Origin: Candidatus Acutalibacter pullistercoris
Lineage (GTDB): Bacteria > Bacillota > Clostridia > Oscillospirales > Acutalibacteraceae
NCBI GenBank assembly: GCA_019115285.1
Contig: DXDU01000118.1
Span: forward strand, 1-38,540
Length of the DNA stretch: 38,540 bases
Reading direction: 5' to 3'
Below the pieces are notes generated by a model. It saw only the letters and a program-made list of their open reading frames with translations, did no database searches and was not told the DNA's origin. Position 1 is the first letter of the stretch. Each line of letters starts with the position of its first letter. The position numbers were made by a program, and so were the translations under genes. Positions 23,105 through 30,185 of the stretch are shown here, piece after piece.

Positions 23105-25108
23105 ATGGAACAGCTTTTGTTGGAAGATTTTCTGCGCTACCGCTTTTTGTCCGGCCTCAAGGCCGCCCCGGGCGGGGAGGACCTGGCCTTTCTCTGCGCC
23201 ATGGCGGACCGGGAGGAGAACAGCTACCCCACGGACCTGTGGCTCTTAGAGAAAGGCGAAACGCCCCGGCGCCTGACTGGGGACGGCAAGACCGGGGCCT
23301 TTCTGTGGGACGGCCCCCACACCCTGCTGTTCGTGTCACGGCGGGACCCCCAGGCCCAGAAGCTCCAGGAGGCCGGCGAGGAGGCCACCGCCTTCTACCG
23401 GCTGGACACCACCGGGGGCGAGGCCGTCAAGGCCTTCCAGGTGCCCCTTGCCGCCTCTCCCCTGGAGAAGGTCGGGGACGGCCGGTACCTGCTCTCCGTG
23501 CAGTGGGACATGGCCTTCTCCAAGGCCTACCGTTTAAAGGGCAAGCAGAAGGAGGAACTGCTCCAGGCCAAGCGGGAGGAGCGGGACTACCAGGTCCTGG
23601 ACGAGCTGCCCTTCTACTTCAACGGCAAGGGCTATGTGAACAAAAAGCGCACCGCCCTGTTCCTCTACGAGGAAGTCACCGGCGCCCTCACCCGGGTGAC
23701 GCCGGAAGCCTTTGACACCGCCTCCGCCCACCTGAGCCCCGACGGGAAAAAGCTCCTCTACACCGGGGAAAAGTTTTTAAGCAAGCGCCGGGAGAAGTCC
23801 GGGGTGTGGGTGTACGACCTGCTCACCGGCAAGACGGAAGAACTGCTCCCCGCCCGGGAGTACGAGCTCTACGACGCCCTGTGGTGGGGGGAGAAGATCC
23901 TCCTGCTGGCCACCGCTCAAAAGCGGTACGGCCTCAACGAGAACGCCCAGTTCTACACCCTGGACCCCCAGACCAGGGAAGTCGCCCTGCTGTGCCCTTA
24001 CGAGGATGCCCTGGGCTCCTCGGTGGGCAGCGACTGCCGCTTAGGCGGCGGGGATGACTGGACCGTTCACAACGGGAAGCTGTACTTTACCGCCACCATC
24101 CGCAACGCCTCCCACCTGTACGCCCTGGACCAGGCAGGGACCATCTCCCCGGTGTACACGGGAGAGGGCTCGGTGGACTGCCTCTGCCTTTTGGGGGATA
24201 CCCCCTACTTCGTGGGGATGCAGCAACATAAGCTCCAGGAGATCTACGCCGTGGAGCAGGGCGCCCTGCGCCAGGCCACCGCTCTCAACCGGGAGGTCCT
24301 CTCCGGGAAGTACGTGGCCCAGCCCCAGAAGCTCACCTTTGTAAACGAGGGCACCGACCTGGACGGCTGGGTGCTGCTGCCCAAGGACTTCGACCCCCAG
24401 AAGACTTACCCGGGGATTTTGGACATCCACGGCGGGCCGAAAACCGTGTACGGGGAAGTGTTCTACCACGAGATGCAGGTCTGGGCCAACCTGGGGTACT
24501 TTGTGTTCTTCTGCAACCCCAGGGGCGGCGACGGCCGGGGCAACGAGTTCGCCGACCTGCGGGGCAAGTACGGCACCATCGATTACCGGGACCTGATGGC
24601 CTTCACTGACCAGGTGGTGGCCGCCTACCCCCAGCTGGAGGAGACCCGGCTGTTCGTCACCGGGGGCAGCTACGGCGGCTTTATGACCAACTGGATCGTG
24701 GGCCACACCCAGCGGTTCCGGGCGGCGGCCACCCAGCGGTCCATTGCCAACTGGGTGGGCTTCGGCTTCACGTCCGACATCGGCGAGGGCTTCGCCCGAG
24801 ACCAGATGGGCCTGTCCGAAAAGGGCTCCGTGTGGAACAGCATGGAAAAGCTGTGGGAACACTCCCCCTTAAAGTACCTGGACCAGGCCAGAACCCCCAC
24901 CCTCATCATCCACAGCGACGAGGACTACCGCTGCCCCATCAGCGAGGGTTACCAGATGTACGCCGCCCTGAAGCAGCGGGGGGTGGAGGCCAGGATGGTC
25001 ATCTTCCACGGGGAGAACCACGAGCTCTCCCGGTCGGGCAAGCCCCGGCACCGGGTGCGCCGCCTGCGGGAGATCACCCAGTGGTTTGAGAGCCACGACA
25101 AACGATGA
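23105..25108 (+). CDS. S9-family prolyl oligopeptidase-like peptidase
   Basis: Cytosolic serine peptidase of family S9 (acylaminoacyl-peptidase-like S9C type), 667 residues. An N-terminal beta-propeller (about 20-410) controls access and an alpha/beta-hydrolase domain (about 430-667) carries out cleavage of short peptides. Triad: Ser522 in GGSYGGF, Asp605 in HSDEDYRCP, His639 in ENHELSR. The frame is open back to 23009, but the ATG at 23105 gives the family-like MEQLLLEDFLRYRFLSGL and lies after AAAGGA. No signal peptide. Single gene; a candidate small RNA and spoIIQ follow on the same strand. Confidence 0.93.
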   Translation: MEQLLLEDFLRYRFLSGLKAAPGGEDLAFLCAMADREENSYPTDLWLLEKGETPRRLTGDGKTGAFLWDGPHTLLFVSRRDPQAQKLQEAGEEATAFYRLDTTGGEAVKAFQVPLAASPLEKVGDGRYLLSVQWDMAFSKAYRLKGKQKEELLQAKREERDYQVLDELPFYFNGKGYVNKKRTALFLYEEVTGALTRVTPEAFDTASAHLSPDGKKLLYTGEKFLSKRREKSGVWVYDLLTGKTEELLPAREYELYDALWWGEKILLLATAQKRYGLNENAQFYTLDPQTREVALLCPYEDALGSSVGSDCRLGGGDDWTVHNGKLYFTATIRNASHLYALDQAGTISPVYTGEGSVDCLCLLGDTPYFVGMQQHKLQEIYAVEQGALRQATALNREVLSGKYVAQPQKLTFVNEGTDLDGWVLLPKDFDPQKTYPGILDIHGGPKTVYGEVFYHEMQVWANLGYFVFFCNPRGGDGRGNEFADLRGKYGTIDYRDLMAFTDQVVAAYPQLEETRLFVTGGSYGGFMTNWIVGHTQRFRAAATQRSIANWVGFGFTSDIGEGFARDQMGLSEKGSVWNSMEKLWEHSPLKYLDQARTPTLIIHSDEDYRCPISEGYQMYAALKQRGVEARMVIFHGENHELSRSGKPRHRVRRLREITQWFESHDKR

Positions 25109-25200
25109 GTTCCCCCACGTTTCGGGAAAGTTCACAAACTCTGCGGAATTTCTTTAAGGTTTATTCACAGCATCGTAACAACTCCCCGGGGCCGTGGGGG

Positions 25201-25206
25201 TATAAT
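25201..25206 (+). promoter_or_regulatory. -10 box of a candidate small RNA
   Basis: Perfect TATAAT 93 bases after the S9 peptidase stop; no matching -35. The only things between it and the next terminator (25293) are about 85 transcribed bases. Confidence 0.45.
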
Positions 25207-25212
25207 AACAGC

Positions 25213-25322
25213 GTACTCAAAAGAAATGGACCGCACCTTTTCTATGAGATACATGTTCTACCCTCCTCAATAATACCCCTCAAGCTAATGGAGAGAGGCC
25301 GGCGACTTCGCCGGCCTCTTTC
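25213..25322 (+). ncRNA. Candidate small RNA between the S9 peptidase and spoIIQ
   Basis: The stretch from just after TATAAT (25201) to an intrinsic hairpin (25294-25319) gives a transcript of about 110 bases, the classical layout of a bacterial small RNA. It contains single-stranded-looking C-rich motifs CCCUCCUC (25261-25268) and ACCCCUC (25275-25281), complementary to ribosome-binding sites. No convincing protein is encoded on this strand. The 302-base gap 25109-25410 otherwise holds the spoIIQ promoter. A competing reading is a small minus-strand ORF (25165-25254) described in the findings. Confidence 0.35.
25294..25322 (+). terminator. Terminator upstream of spoIIQ
   Basis: AGAGGCCGGC, loop GACTTC, GCCGGCCTCT: a 10-bp stem followed by a short TTTCC. 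Probably ends the candidate small RNA or S9 peptidase transcripts and insulates spoIIQ. Confidence 0.65.
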
Positions 25323-25331
25323 CATGTTCCT

Positions 25332-25360
25332 GCATAATCCCCTTTCCTTTCGCCCACACT
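25332..25360 (+). promoter_or_regulatory. Candidate sigma-F-type promoter of spoIIQ
   Basis: GCATA (25332-25336), a 15-base spacer, and GCCCACACT (25352-25360). This fits the forespore sigma-F pattern (GYATA, 15-16 bases, GGnnAnAnT) with one mismatch in the -10. spoIIQ is a known sigma-F target in Bacillus subtilis. The sequence does not look like a sigma-A promoter. Confidence 0.5.
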
Positions 25361-25410
25361 AGGGGTACCGCCAAACATCGGTACTCTACACCGAAAGGAA
25401 TGTGCATCGC

Positions 25411-26244
25411 ATGAACGGAAAACGCTTTTCCAAAGAGAAACGCCGGGGCGGGTTTTACCTGGCCCTGGCGGTGTGTCTTACCGCCGTAGGCATCGCCGCC
25501 TGGAGCACCTACGACTCTGTCACCAGCTACACCGCCCCCCAGTCCTCCCAACAGGAGACGGCCGACCCGGAGGACCCGGAAGCACGGAAGAAGCCCTCCC
25601 AGGAAGAGGAGACTTCGAAGGCGAGCCCTTCGGCGGCAGAGCCCTCCCCCGCCCCCACCCCAAAGCCAGCTGAGGAGGAGTCCTCCCAGGCCCAGGAGGC
25701 CGCGGGAGAGCCCTCCCCCACCCAGGAGCCCGCCCGGGAAGAGCCTTCCCAGGCGGAGTCTTCCGGGGAGGAGACAGTGACCCCCCAGGAGACCCAGGTC
25801 CCCGCCAACGCCCCTCTCTATGAGATCAGCGCCAAATTCATCTGGCCTGTGGCCTCCCGCCAGGTGAGCCAGGCCTACAGCGCCGGGGCGCCGGTGTACT
25901 CCCAGACCATGAAGGACTGGCGCATCCACACCGGCACGGACCTGTCCGCCCAGGCTGGGGAGGAAGTGCTGGCCTGCGCCAACGGCCAGGTGCTGGAGAC
26001 CGCCACCGACCCCCTGCTGGGGAACCTGGTCACCATAGAGCACGGGGACTTTGTGTTCTCCTACTGCGGCCTGGGAGAGGACTTCGCCGTCTCCCCCGGG
26101 GACACAGTGGCCCAGGGCCAGGTGATCGGCACCGTCACCGCCGTGCCCCAGGAGTCCGCGGAGAGCCCCCACCTCCACCTGGAGGTCCGGCGGGATCAAG
26201 TCTGTCTCGATCCCCAAAGCCTGTTAGAGGGCACCTGGCAGTGA
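25411..26244 (+). CDS. spoIIQ: Stage II sporulation protein Q, M23 peptidase domain
   Basis: Forespore membrane protein of the SpoIIQ type, 277 residues. In Clostridia it pairs with SpoIIIAH across the intermembrane space during engulfment. One membrane helix (about 13-31), a long Pro/Glu/Ser-rich linker (about 42-138), then a LytM/M23 domain with FIWPVASRQVSQAYSAGAPV and KDWRIHTGTDL. The zinc ligands look complete: His173, Asp177 and the HLH at 254-256; Bacillus SpoIIQ has lost one. The ATG at 25411 is used with AAAGGA eleven bases upstream; a GTG at 25402 is in frame but too close. It converges on spoIIID, a neighbourhood common in Clostridia. Confidence 0.9.
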   Translation: MNGKRFSKEKRRGGFYLALAVCLTAVGIAAWSTYDSVTSYTAPQSSQQETADPEDPEARKKPSQEEETSKASPSAAEPSPAPTPKPAEEESSQAQEAAGEPSPTQEPAREEPSQAESSGEETVTPQETQVPANAPLYEISAKFIWPVASRQVSQAYSAGAPVYSQTMKDWRIHTGTDLSAQAGEEVLACANGQVLETATDPLLGNLVTIEHGDFVFSYCGLGEDFAVSPGDTVAQGQVIGTVTAVPQESAESPHLHLEVRRDQVCLDPQSLLEGTWQ

Positions 26245-26256
26245 GAAAAGAGGAAA

Positions 26257-26289
26257 AGTCCCGGGAGTGATCACCCCCGGGGCTTTTTA
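26257..26289. terminator. Bidirectional terminator between spoIIQ and spoIIID
   Basis: AGTCCCGGG and CCCGGGGCT form a 9-bp stem. The plus strand continues TTTTTATTTTT; the minus strand continues CTTTTCCTCTTTTC. The spoIIID stop codon lies inside the plus-side T-tract. Confidence 0.85.
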
Positions 26290-26541
26290 TTTTTGCGTCT
26301 GGTACTTCCGCCGGGTGGCGATGCCGCCCCGGATGTGGCGCTGGGCCTTGTTCACCTCCAGCACGTCTTTCACGTCGTGATACAGGCCGTTGTCGATATA
26401 CTTCAGCCGCTGGGATACGTCCTTGTGGACGGTGCTCTTGCTCACCCCGAACTTTTTGGCGGCCCGGCGCACGGTGGCCTTGTGCTCCACGATGTACTCC
26501 CCTAACCTGGTGGCTCGATCGTCTATGACGCTGTGTGACAT
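26287..26541 (-). CDS. spoIIID: Stage III sporulation transcriptional regulator
   Basis: Mother-cell DNA-binding protein acting between sigma-E and sigma-K, 84 residues, as expected. The helix-turn-helix TVRRAAKKFGVSKSTVHKDV (23-42) is nearly diagnostic, followed by the basic tail HIRGGIATRRKYQ. The frame is open to 26685, but the ATG at 26541 with GAGGGG six bases upstream gives the family N-terminus MSHSVIDDRA. Upstream, GTCTATCC, 13 bases, and CATAGGTA (minus strand) is a weak sigma-E-like candidate. Confidence 0.96.
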   Translation of the reverse strand: MSHSVIDDRATRLGEYIVEHKATVRRAAKKFGVSKSTVHKDVSQRLKYIDNGLYHDVKDVLEVNKAQRHIRGGIATRRKYQTQK

Positions 26542-26641
26542 GGGCACCCCTCGCTTCCAAATGTGGTACATACCTATGAGGGGCAAGCCCGGGATAGACC
26601 ATCGGCCCTCTCCCAAAAAAGGAAGGAAGCGGGAAAAATAC

Positions 26642-26657
26642 GCAAACAAAGGTTTGC
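26642..26657 (+). promoter_or_regulatory. Candidate LexA operator
   Basis: Perfect palindrome GCAAAC-AAAG-GTTTGC. It keeps the geometry of the Firmicutes SOS box (GAACnnnnGTTC, four-base centre) but reads AAAC/GTTT in place of GAAC/GTTC. It overlaps the lexA -35 element, a good place for autorepression. Confidence 0.55.
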
Positions 26658-26682
26658 TTTTTCTCTCATTCCGTGTTATAAT
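26654..26682 (+). promoter_or_regulatory. lexA promoter
   Basis: TTGCTT (26654-26659), a 17-base spacer ending in TGT, and perfect TATAAT (26677-26682) with extended -10. The preceding palindrome covers the -35. Confidence 0.75.
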
Positions 26683-26734
26683 CAATTAAATGGAAGCAAC
26701 GCAGCCGCCGGACCAGCGCAAAGGGAGGCACGCC

Positions 26735-27316
26735 ATGGAACCACTCACCAAAAGCCAGCAGAAAGTTTACGACTTCCTCCGCCAGGAGGCCCCCAAGGGC
26801 ATCCCCCCCACAGTGCGGGAGATCTGCGCCGCCACAGGGCTGCGGTCCACCTCCACAGTCCACGCCCACCTGCGCACCTTAGAGCGATTGGGGTACATCA
26901 GCCGCCAGGCCGGCCACAACAGGTCCATCCGCATCGAGGGCAGCGAAAACGCCGCCCAGGTGCCCATCCTGGGCAAGGTCACCGCCGGCATGCCCATTCT
27001 GGCGGTGGAGGACATCGAGGGCTACCTGCCTTTCCCGGAAAAGCCCGGGAAGGAGCTGTTCGCCCTGCACGTCAGCGGCCTGAGCATGAAAAACGCCGGC
27101 ATCCTAGACGGGGACTACGTGGTGGCGGAGCGGGCCTCCACCGCCGAGGACGGGGACATTGTGGTGGCCATGATCGACGAGGAGGCCACCGTAAAGCGCC
27201 TGTACCGGGAGAAAGGCGGGGTGCGCCTGCAGCCGGAAAACCCGGACTTCTCCCCCCTCTTCTCCGACCACGCCTCGGTGCTGGGCAAAGTCATCGCCGT
27301 GGTGCGCTACTATTGA
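26735..27316 (+). CDS. lexA: SOS repressor LexA
   Basis: Repressor of the DNA-damage (SOS) regulon that self-cleaves when RecA is active, 193 residues. N-terminal winged helix: PTVREICAATGLRSTSTVHA (25-44). Cleavage site Ala84-Gly85 in KVTAGMPI. Catalytic Ser117 in SGLSMKNAGI and Lys154 in ATVKRLYR. The ATG at 26735 is preceded by GGGAGG; an in-frame ATG at 26690 lacks a ribosome site. It has its own promoter with an operator-like palindrome and a strong terminator shared with the convergent flavodoxin gene. Confidence 0.97.
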   Translation: MEPLTKSQQKVYDFLRQEAPKGIPPTVREICAATGLRSTSTVHAHLRTLERLGYISRQAGHNRSIRIEGSENAAQVPILGKVTAGMPILAVEDIEGYLPFPEKPGKELFALHVSGLSMKNAGILDGDYVVAERASTAEDGDIVVAMIDEEATVKRLYREKGGVRLQPENPDFSPLFSDHASVLGKVIAVVRYY

Positions 27317-27333
27317 AAAAACACAGCCTGTGA

Positions 27334-27366
27334 AAAAGCCGCCCTCTGTGGGCGGCTTTTCTTTTT
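27334..27366. terminator. Bidirectional terminator between lexA and the flavodoxin gene
   Basis: GCCGCCC, loop TCTGT, GGGCGGC, with TTTTCTTTTT on the plus side and TTTTTCAC on the minus side. Confidence 0.92.
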
Positions 27367-27382
27367 GCCCCAGGGGGAAGCC

Positions 27383-27904
27383 TCATCCCCGCAGGTATTC
27401 CTCCAGGGGTTCCAGGTACCCGCGCTGCGCCTTATCATAAGAGGAAGCCACCATCTGGGCGGCCATCCGGTCCTCTTGGGTGGGGTTTTTCTTCCCGGCC
27501 AGCATTTTGCGGAATACGCCCATCATCCACTTGTCCACGGGGCCCATGGCCTCGTAGTTCAGGCCGCCCCACAGGTAGAAGGCCCGCACCTGCCGCCTCT
27601 CTTCCGGGGTCAGGTTCTGGGCCACGCACTGCTCCACAGCGCTTTTCTCAGGAGGCATGGCCCCGGTGAAGAACACCGCCAGCCGCTTTCCCTTCAGCCG
27701 GGGCATCTGCTTTTTGAACCACCCCAGCTTGCGGATGCGCCCGGCGTGGACGCTGGAGCCGAACACCACCTTGTCATAGGCAGCCAGGTCCACGCTGCCC
27801 CGCTGGGAAAAGGGGACGCAGCGGCAGGCCAGGTCCTCCTCCAGCCACTGGGCGTAGCGCTTGGAAAATCCTGTTTTGGAATAGTAAATGACCAGCGTTT
27901 TCAT
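27383..27904 (-). CDS. Flavodoxin-domain protein
   Basis: 173-residue protein with the FMN phosphate loop YSKTGFSKRYA (8-18) and a flavodoxin-like core (YDKVVFGSSVHAGRI, LAVFFTGAMPP). It resembles HemG-like or single-domain flavodoxins found in Clostridia; it probably carries FMN, with electron transfer or oxidoreductase activity in the cytosol. The partner is unknown. The ATG at 27904 has GGGAG seven to eight bases upstream. It lies 81 bases after the GNAT gene and has its own promoter. Confidence 0.82.
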   Translation of the reverse strand: MKTLVIYYSKTGFSKRYAQWLEEDLACRCVPFSQRGSVDLAAYDKVVFGSSVHAGRIRKLGWFKKQMPRLKGKRLAVFFTGAMPPEKSAVEQCVAQNLTPEERRQVRAFYLWGGLNYEAMGPVDKWMMGVFRKMLAGKKNPTQEDRMAAQMVASSYDKAQRGYLEPLEEYLRG

Positions 27905-27943
27905 ACCATCGCTCCCTTTCAGGCGGGCAAAGCTCTTTTCTCC

Positions 27944-27972
27944 AGCATATCCAACGGCGCGGCCCCTGTCAA
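27944..27972 (-). promoter_or_regulatory. Flavodoxin gene promoter
   Basis: On the minus strand perfect TTGACA (27967-27972), 17-base spacer, TATGCT (27944-27949). It lies between the GNAT stop and the flavodoxin start, so the flavodoxin need not depend on the upstream operon. Confidence 0.65.
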
Positions 27973-27985
27973 GTTAAATCTTGGC

Positions 27986-28693
27986 TCACTCCGGCATCAC
28001 CCAGTACATGGACTTCTGGCTCAAGGTCCACCCCACCCGCCGGTGCAGGGACAGGGAGGCCTCATTTCCGGCGAAGATCTGGGAGAAGGGCACCCAGCCC
28101 CGGGCCAGGCACCAGTTGGTCATAAAGGCCATAAGGGCCGCGGCGGCCCCCTGCCGCCGGTGGGGCGGCAGCACTTCCAGCATGCCCACACTGCCCTCGT
28201 CGTGCATGCCGATGAACCCCAGCAGCTCCCCTTCCCGGAAGGCCCCGTGCATCACCCCGGCGTCGATGCGCCGCCGGACGTACGCCGCGTCGGTGAAGGT
28301 GTGGTAGTTCTCCAGTATCACCGAAAAGTAAGACTGGCCCAGCTGCAGGATCTCCACCTCCCCCTCCAGGGGCAGAGGGGTGGAGACCAGGTAGGCCGCC
28401 TGGGTGCAGGGCTGCAGGTCCGGCAGGCCGTAACGGTCCCGCAGGAACTCCCCGGCCTCCCGGCTGTGGGCGGTGGCGATTGCCATGGACTCCACCCCGG
28501 CGCACAGGGCCTCCGCCTCTGCCCGGGTGTCCGCCGCCAGCATGTAGGCTCTGCCCGGGACGTTGTACAAAAGGAGCCCTTCCCCGCTCTGGGCCACAAT
28601 CTCTGTCATCCCCCGGTGAAAGGGCCCCAGCATGTCCATATACAGCACCGGGTCCCGCTCCATAAGCTCCAGGGCTTTTTCTTTCGCTCCCAT
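27986..28693 (-). CDS. GNAT-family N-acetyltransferase
   Basis: 235-residue acetyltransferase of the GNAT superfamily. The N-terminal half resembles a degenerate GNAT lobe. The C-terminal half is canonical: MLEVLPPHRRQGAAAALMAF (the acetyl-CoA RxxGxA loop) and GWVPFSQIFAGNEASLSLHRRVGW, the late GNAT strand. Substrate unknown. The ATG at 28693 has GGAGGGAGA just upstream and lies 10 bases after the cyclase stop, so it is part of the mtnN-cyclase-GNAT operon. Confidence 0.85.
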   Translation of the reverse strand: MGAKEKALELMERDPVLYMDMLGPFHRGMTEIVAQSGEGLLLYNVPGRAYMLAADTRAEAEALCAGVESMAIATAHSREAGEFLRDRYGLPDLQPCTQAAYLVSTPLPLEGEVEILQLGQSYFSVILENYHTFTDAAYVRRRIDAGVMHGAFREGELLGFIGMHDEGSVGMLEVLPPHRRQGAAAALMAFMTNWCLARGWVPFSQIFAGNEASLSLHRRVGWTLSQKSMYWVMPE

Positions 28694-28703
28694 GGTCTCC
28701 CTC

Positions 28704-29279
28704 CTACTGCAGGTCCAGCAGCACCGGCCGGACCTGGGCCCCGTCCAGGCCCCCGTATTTGAGGGGCTGGGCCGCCAGCAGGTACTCCCCCGGCTCCACC
28801 TGGGAGAGGTCCAGCGCCTCTAAAATCGCCACCTCTTTTGTGAGCAGAGCCCTGTGCACCTGGGGCCCGGTGCGGGTGGTGCCCACGGTGTAGTCCTCCA
28901 CCCCCAGCAGGAGAAGCCCCAGCTCCCCCATTTTCTCCGCCGCCTCCAGGGTGACTTCCCCCTGGCCTTTCAAAAGTAGCCTGGGCGACCCAAGGCGCAG
29001 GCGCTCCTCCACCCATTGGGCGGTGAGAGGCCCGTGGGCCTCCGCCACCTGGCAGGGCCCCACGCACCGGGAGAGCTCCACCTGATCGATGGTCTTTCCC
29101 CCGGGGACAAAGTGGCTGGGGGCGTCCATGTGGGTGCCGGTGTGGCTGCCCAAGGACAGGGCCGTCACGTTGCAGAGGTCGCCCTGTTCCAGGCGGTACA
29201 CCGGGGTGGTCCTGGGTTCCGGGTCCCCGGGGTAGACCCTGGCGGAAAACACTTCCCGGGAGATGTCGTAGACTTTCAC
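28704..29279 (-). CDS. Cyclase/kynurenine-formamidase-family metal hydrolase
   Basis: Member of the PF04199 cyclase family (kynurenine formamidase, isatin hydrolase and relatives), 191 residues. Metal motif HTGTHMDAPSHF (46-57; His46, His50 and Asp52 are the expected ligands). These enzymes hydrolyse amide or lactam bonds; the substrate here is unknown, and no tryptophan-catabolic genes are near. The GTG start at 29279 follows AAGGAGG, which overlaps the stop codon of mtnN (TAAGGAGG), so translation is coupled. Confidence 0.88.
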   Translation of the reverse strand: MKVYDISREVFSARVYPGDPEPRTTPVYRLEQGDLCNVTALSLGSHTGTHMDAPSHFVPGGKTIDQVELSRCVGPCQVAEAHGPLTAQWVEERLRLGSPRLLLKGQGEVTLEAAEKMGELGLLLLGVEDYTVGTTRTGPQVHRALLTKEVAILEALDLSQVEPGEYLLAAQPLKYGGLDGAQVRPVLLDLQ

Positions 29280-29289
29280 GGCGGCCTCC

Positions 29290-30009
29290 TTACAGCAGGG
29301 GCAGGGCCTGCTCTAACAGCTTGGCGCTCTTCTCCGAGGAAGACCTGGCGAAGGTGGGGAAATCCACGGTGGCGTCGCCGTTGGCGTTGTCGGAGATGGC
29401 CCGGAGCACGGCGCAGGGGATCTGGTTCATGCAGCACACCTGGGCGACGCTGCCCCCTTCCATCTCGATGGCCCGGGCGCCGTACTCCTCACCCAGGCGG
29501 CGGCTCCAGTCCTTGTCCGCCATGAAGCGGTCCCCGGTGGCCACCACGCCCCGGACCACCCCGCCGTAAATCCGCTGGGCCTCCTGAGCCAGAATGTCCC
29601 CCACCCGCTCGTCGCAGGGGAAGTAGAGCACCTCTTTGTCGGTGCCGTCGGGCTGGGCCAGCAGGATGGTCCCCCGGGGGGTGGGGTCCACGGCGGTGGT
29701 GTCGAAGTCGTACTGCACGCAGGACTGGGCCACCACCAGCCCGCCGATCTCCACGTCCACGCCGCCGGCCACCCCCAGGTTGATCAGAAGCCTGGGGTCA
29801 TACAGGCACACCATGGTCTGGGCGCACACCGCGGCGTTTACCTTTCCCGCGCCGCACCTGGCCACCACGCAGTCCACCCCGGAGATCTTCCCCCGGTGGA
29901 ACACCAGCCCGGCTACCACCCGGCTCTCCTCTTCCTCCATGGCCCCCAGCAGGGCCTCAATCTCCATCTCCATGGCGCCGATGATGGCCACGGGCTGTTT
30001 CCTTTCCAT
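29290..30009 (-). CDS. mtnN: 5'-methylthioadenosine/S-adenosylhomocysteine nucleosidase
   Basis: Hydrolyses methylthioadenosine and S-adenosylhomocysteine to adenine plus the thio-ribose, in methionine salvage and the AI-2 route. The protein has 239 residues, the family length. Motifs: IIGAMEMEIEAL at the N-terminus with the catalytic-type Glu, INLGVAGGVD, EMEGGSVAQV (ribose-binding Glu) and ISDNANGDA with the catalytic Asp. The ATG at 30009 has GAGGAGG upstream. First gene of a short operon with a cyclase and a GNAT. Confidence 0.94.
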   Translation of the reverse strand: MERKQPVAIIGAMEMEIEALLGAMEEEESRVVAGLVFHRGKISGVDCVVARCGAGKVNAAVCAQTMVCLYDPRLLINLGVAGGVDVEIGGLVVAQSCVQYDFDTTAVDPTPRGTILLAQPDGTDKEVLYFPCDERVGDILAQEAQRIYGGVVRGVVATGDRFMADKDWSRRLGEEYGARAIEMEGGSVAQVCCMNQIPCAVLRAISDNANGDATVDFPTFARSSSEKSAKLLEQALPLL

Positions 30010-30044
30010 AAGCCGCCTCCTCAGTAAAATAGTAAAGCGCGGCT

Positions 30045-30050
30045 ATTATA
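30045..30050 (-). promoter_or_regulatory. mtnN operon -10 box
   Basis: Perfect TATAAT preceded by TGG on the minus strand, about 35 bases before the ATG. A weak TTGTCC lies 18 bases further upstream. Confidence 0.55.
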
Positions 30051-30120
30051 CCACACTCCCTGGGAAAAGGACAAGGCTCTGCCGTCTGTGCTGAATTTTC
30101 CCACCCAGCGCAGGAAACCG

Positions 30121-30149
30121 TTGACGGAACGCCGGGAATGTCGTACAAT
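30121..30149 (+). promoter_or_regulatory. SDR gene promoter
   Basis: TTGACG (30121-30126), 17-base spacer, TACAAT (30144-30149), 36 bases before the ATG at 30186; divergent from the mtnN promoter. Confidence 0.75.
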
Positions 30150-30185
30150 CGAGGGGAAACATGAGAGAGAAAGGAAGTGGGACCT

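Noticed and set aside
25226-25273. Fifteen-codon plus-strand ORF ending in Pro-Pro-Gln before the terminator, suggesting an arrest peptide
   Set aside because: No ribosome site precedes the ATG, and the region is better explained by a small RNA or by the opposite-strand ORF with a perfect site.
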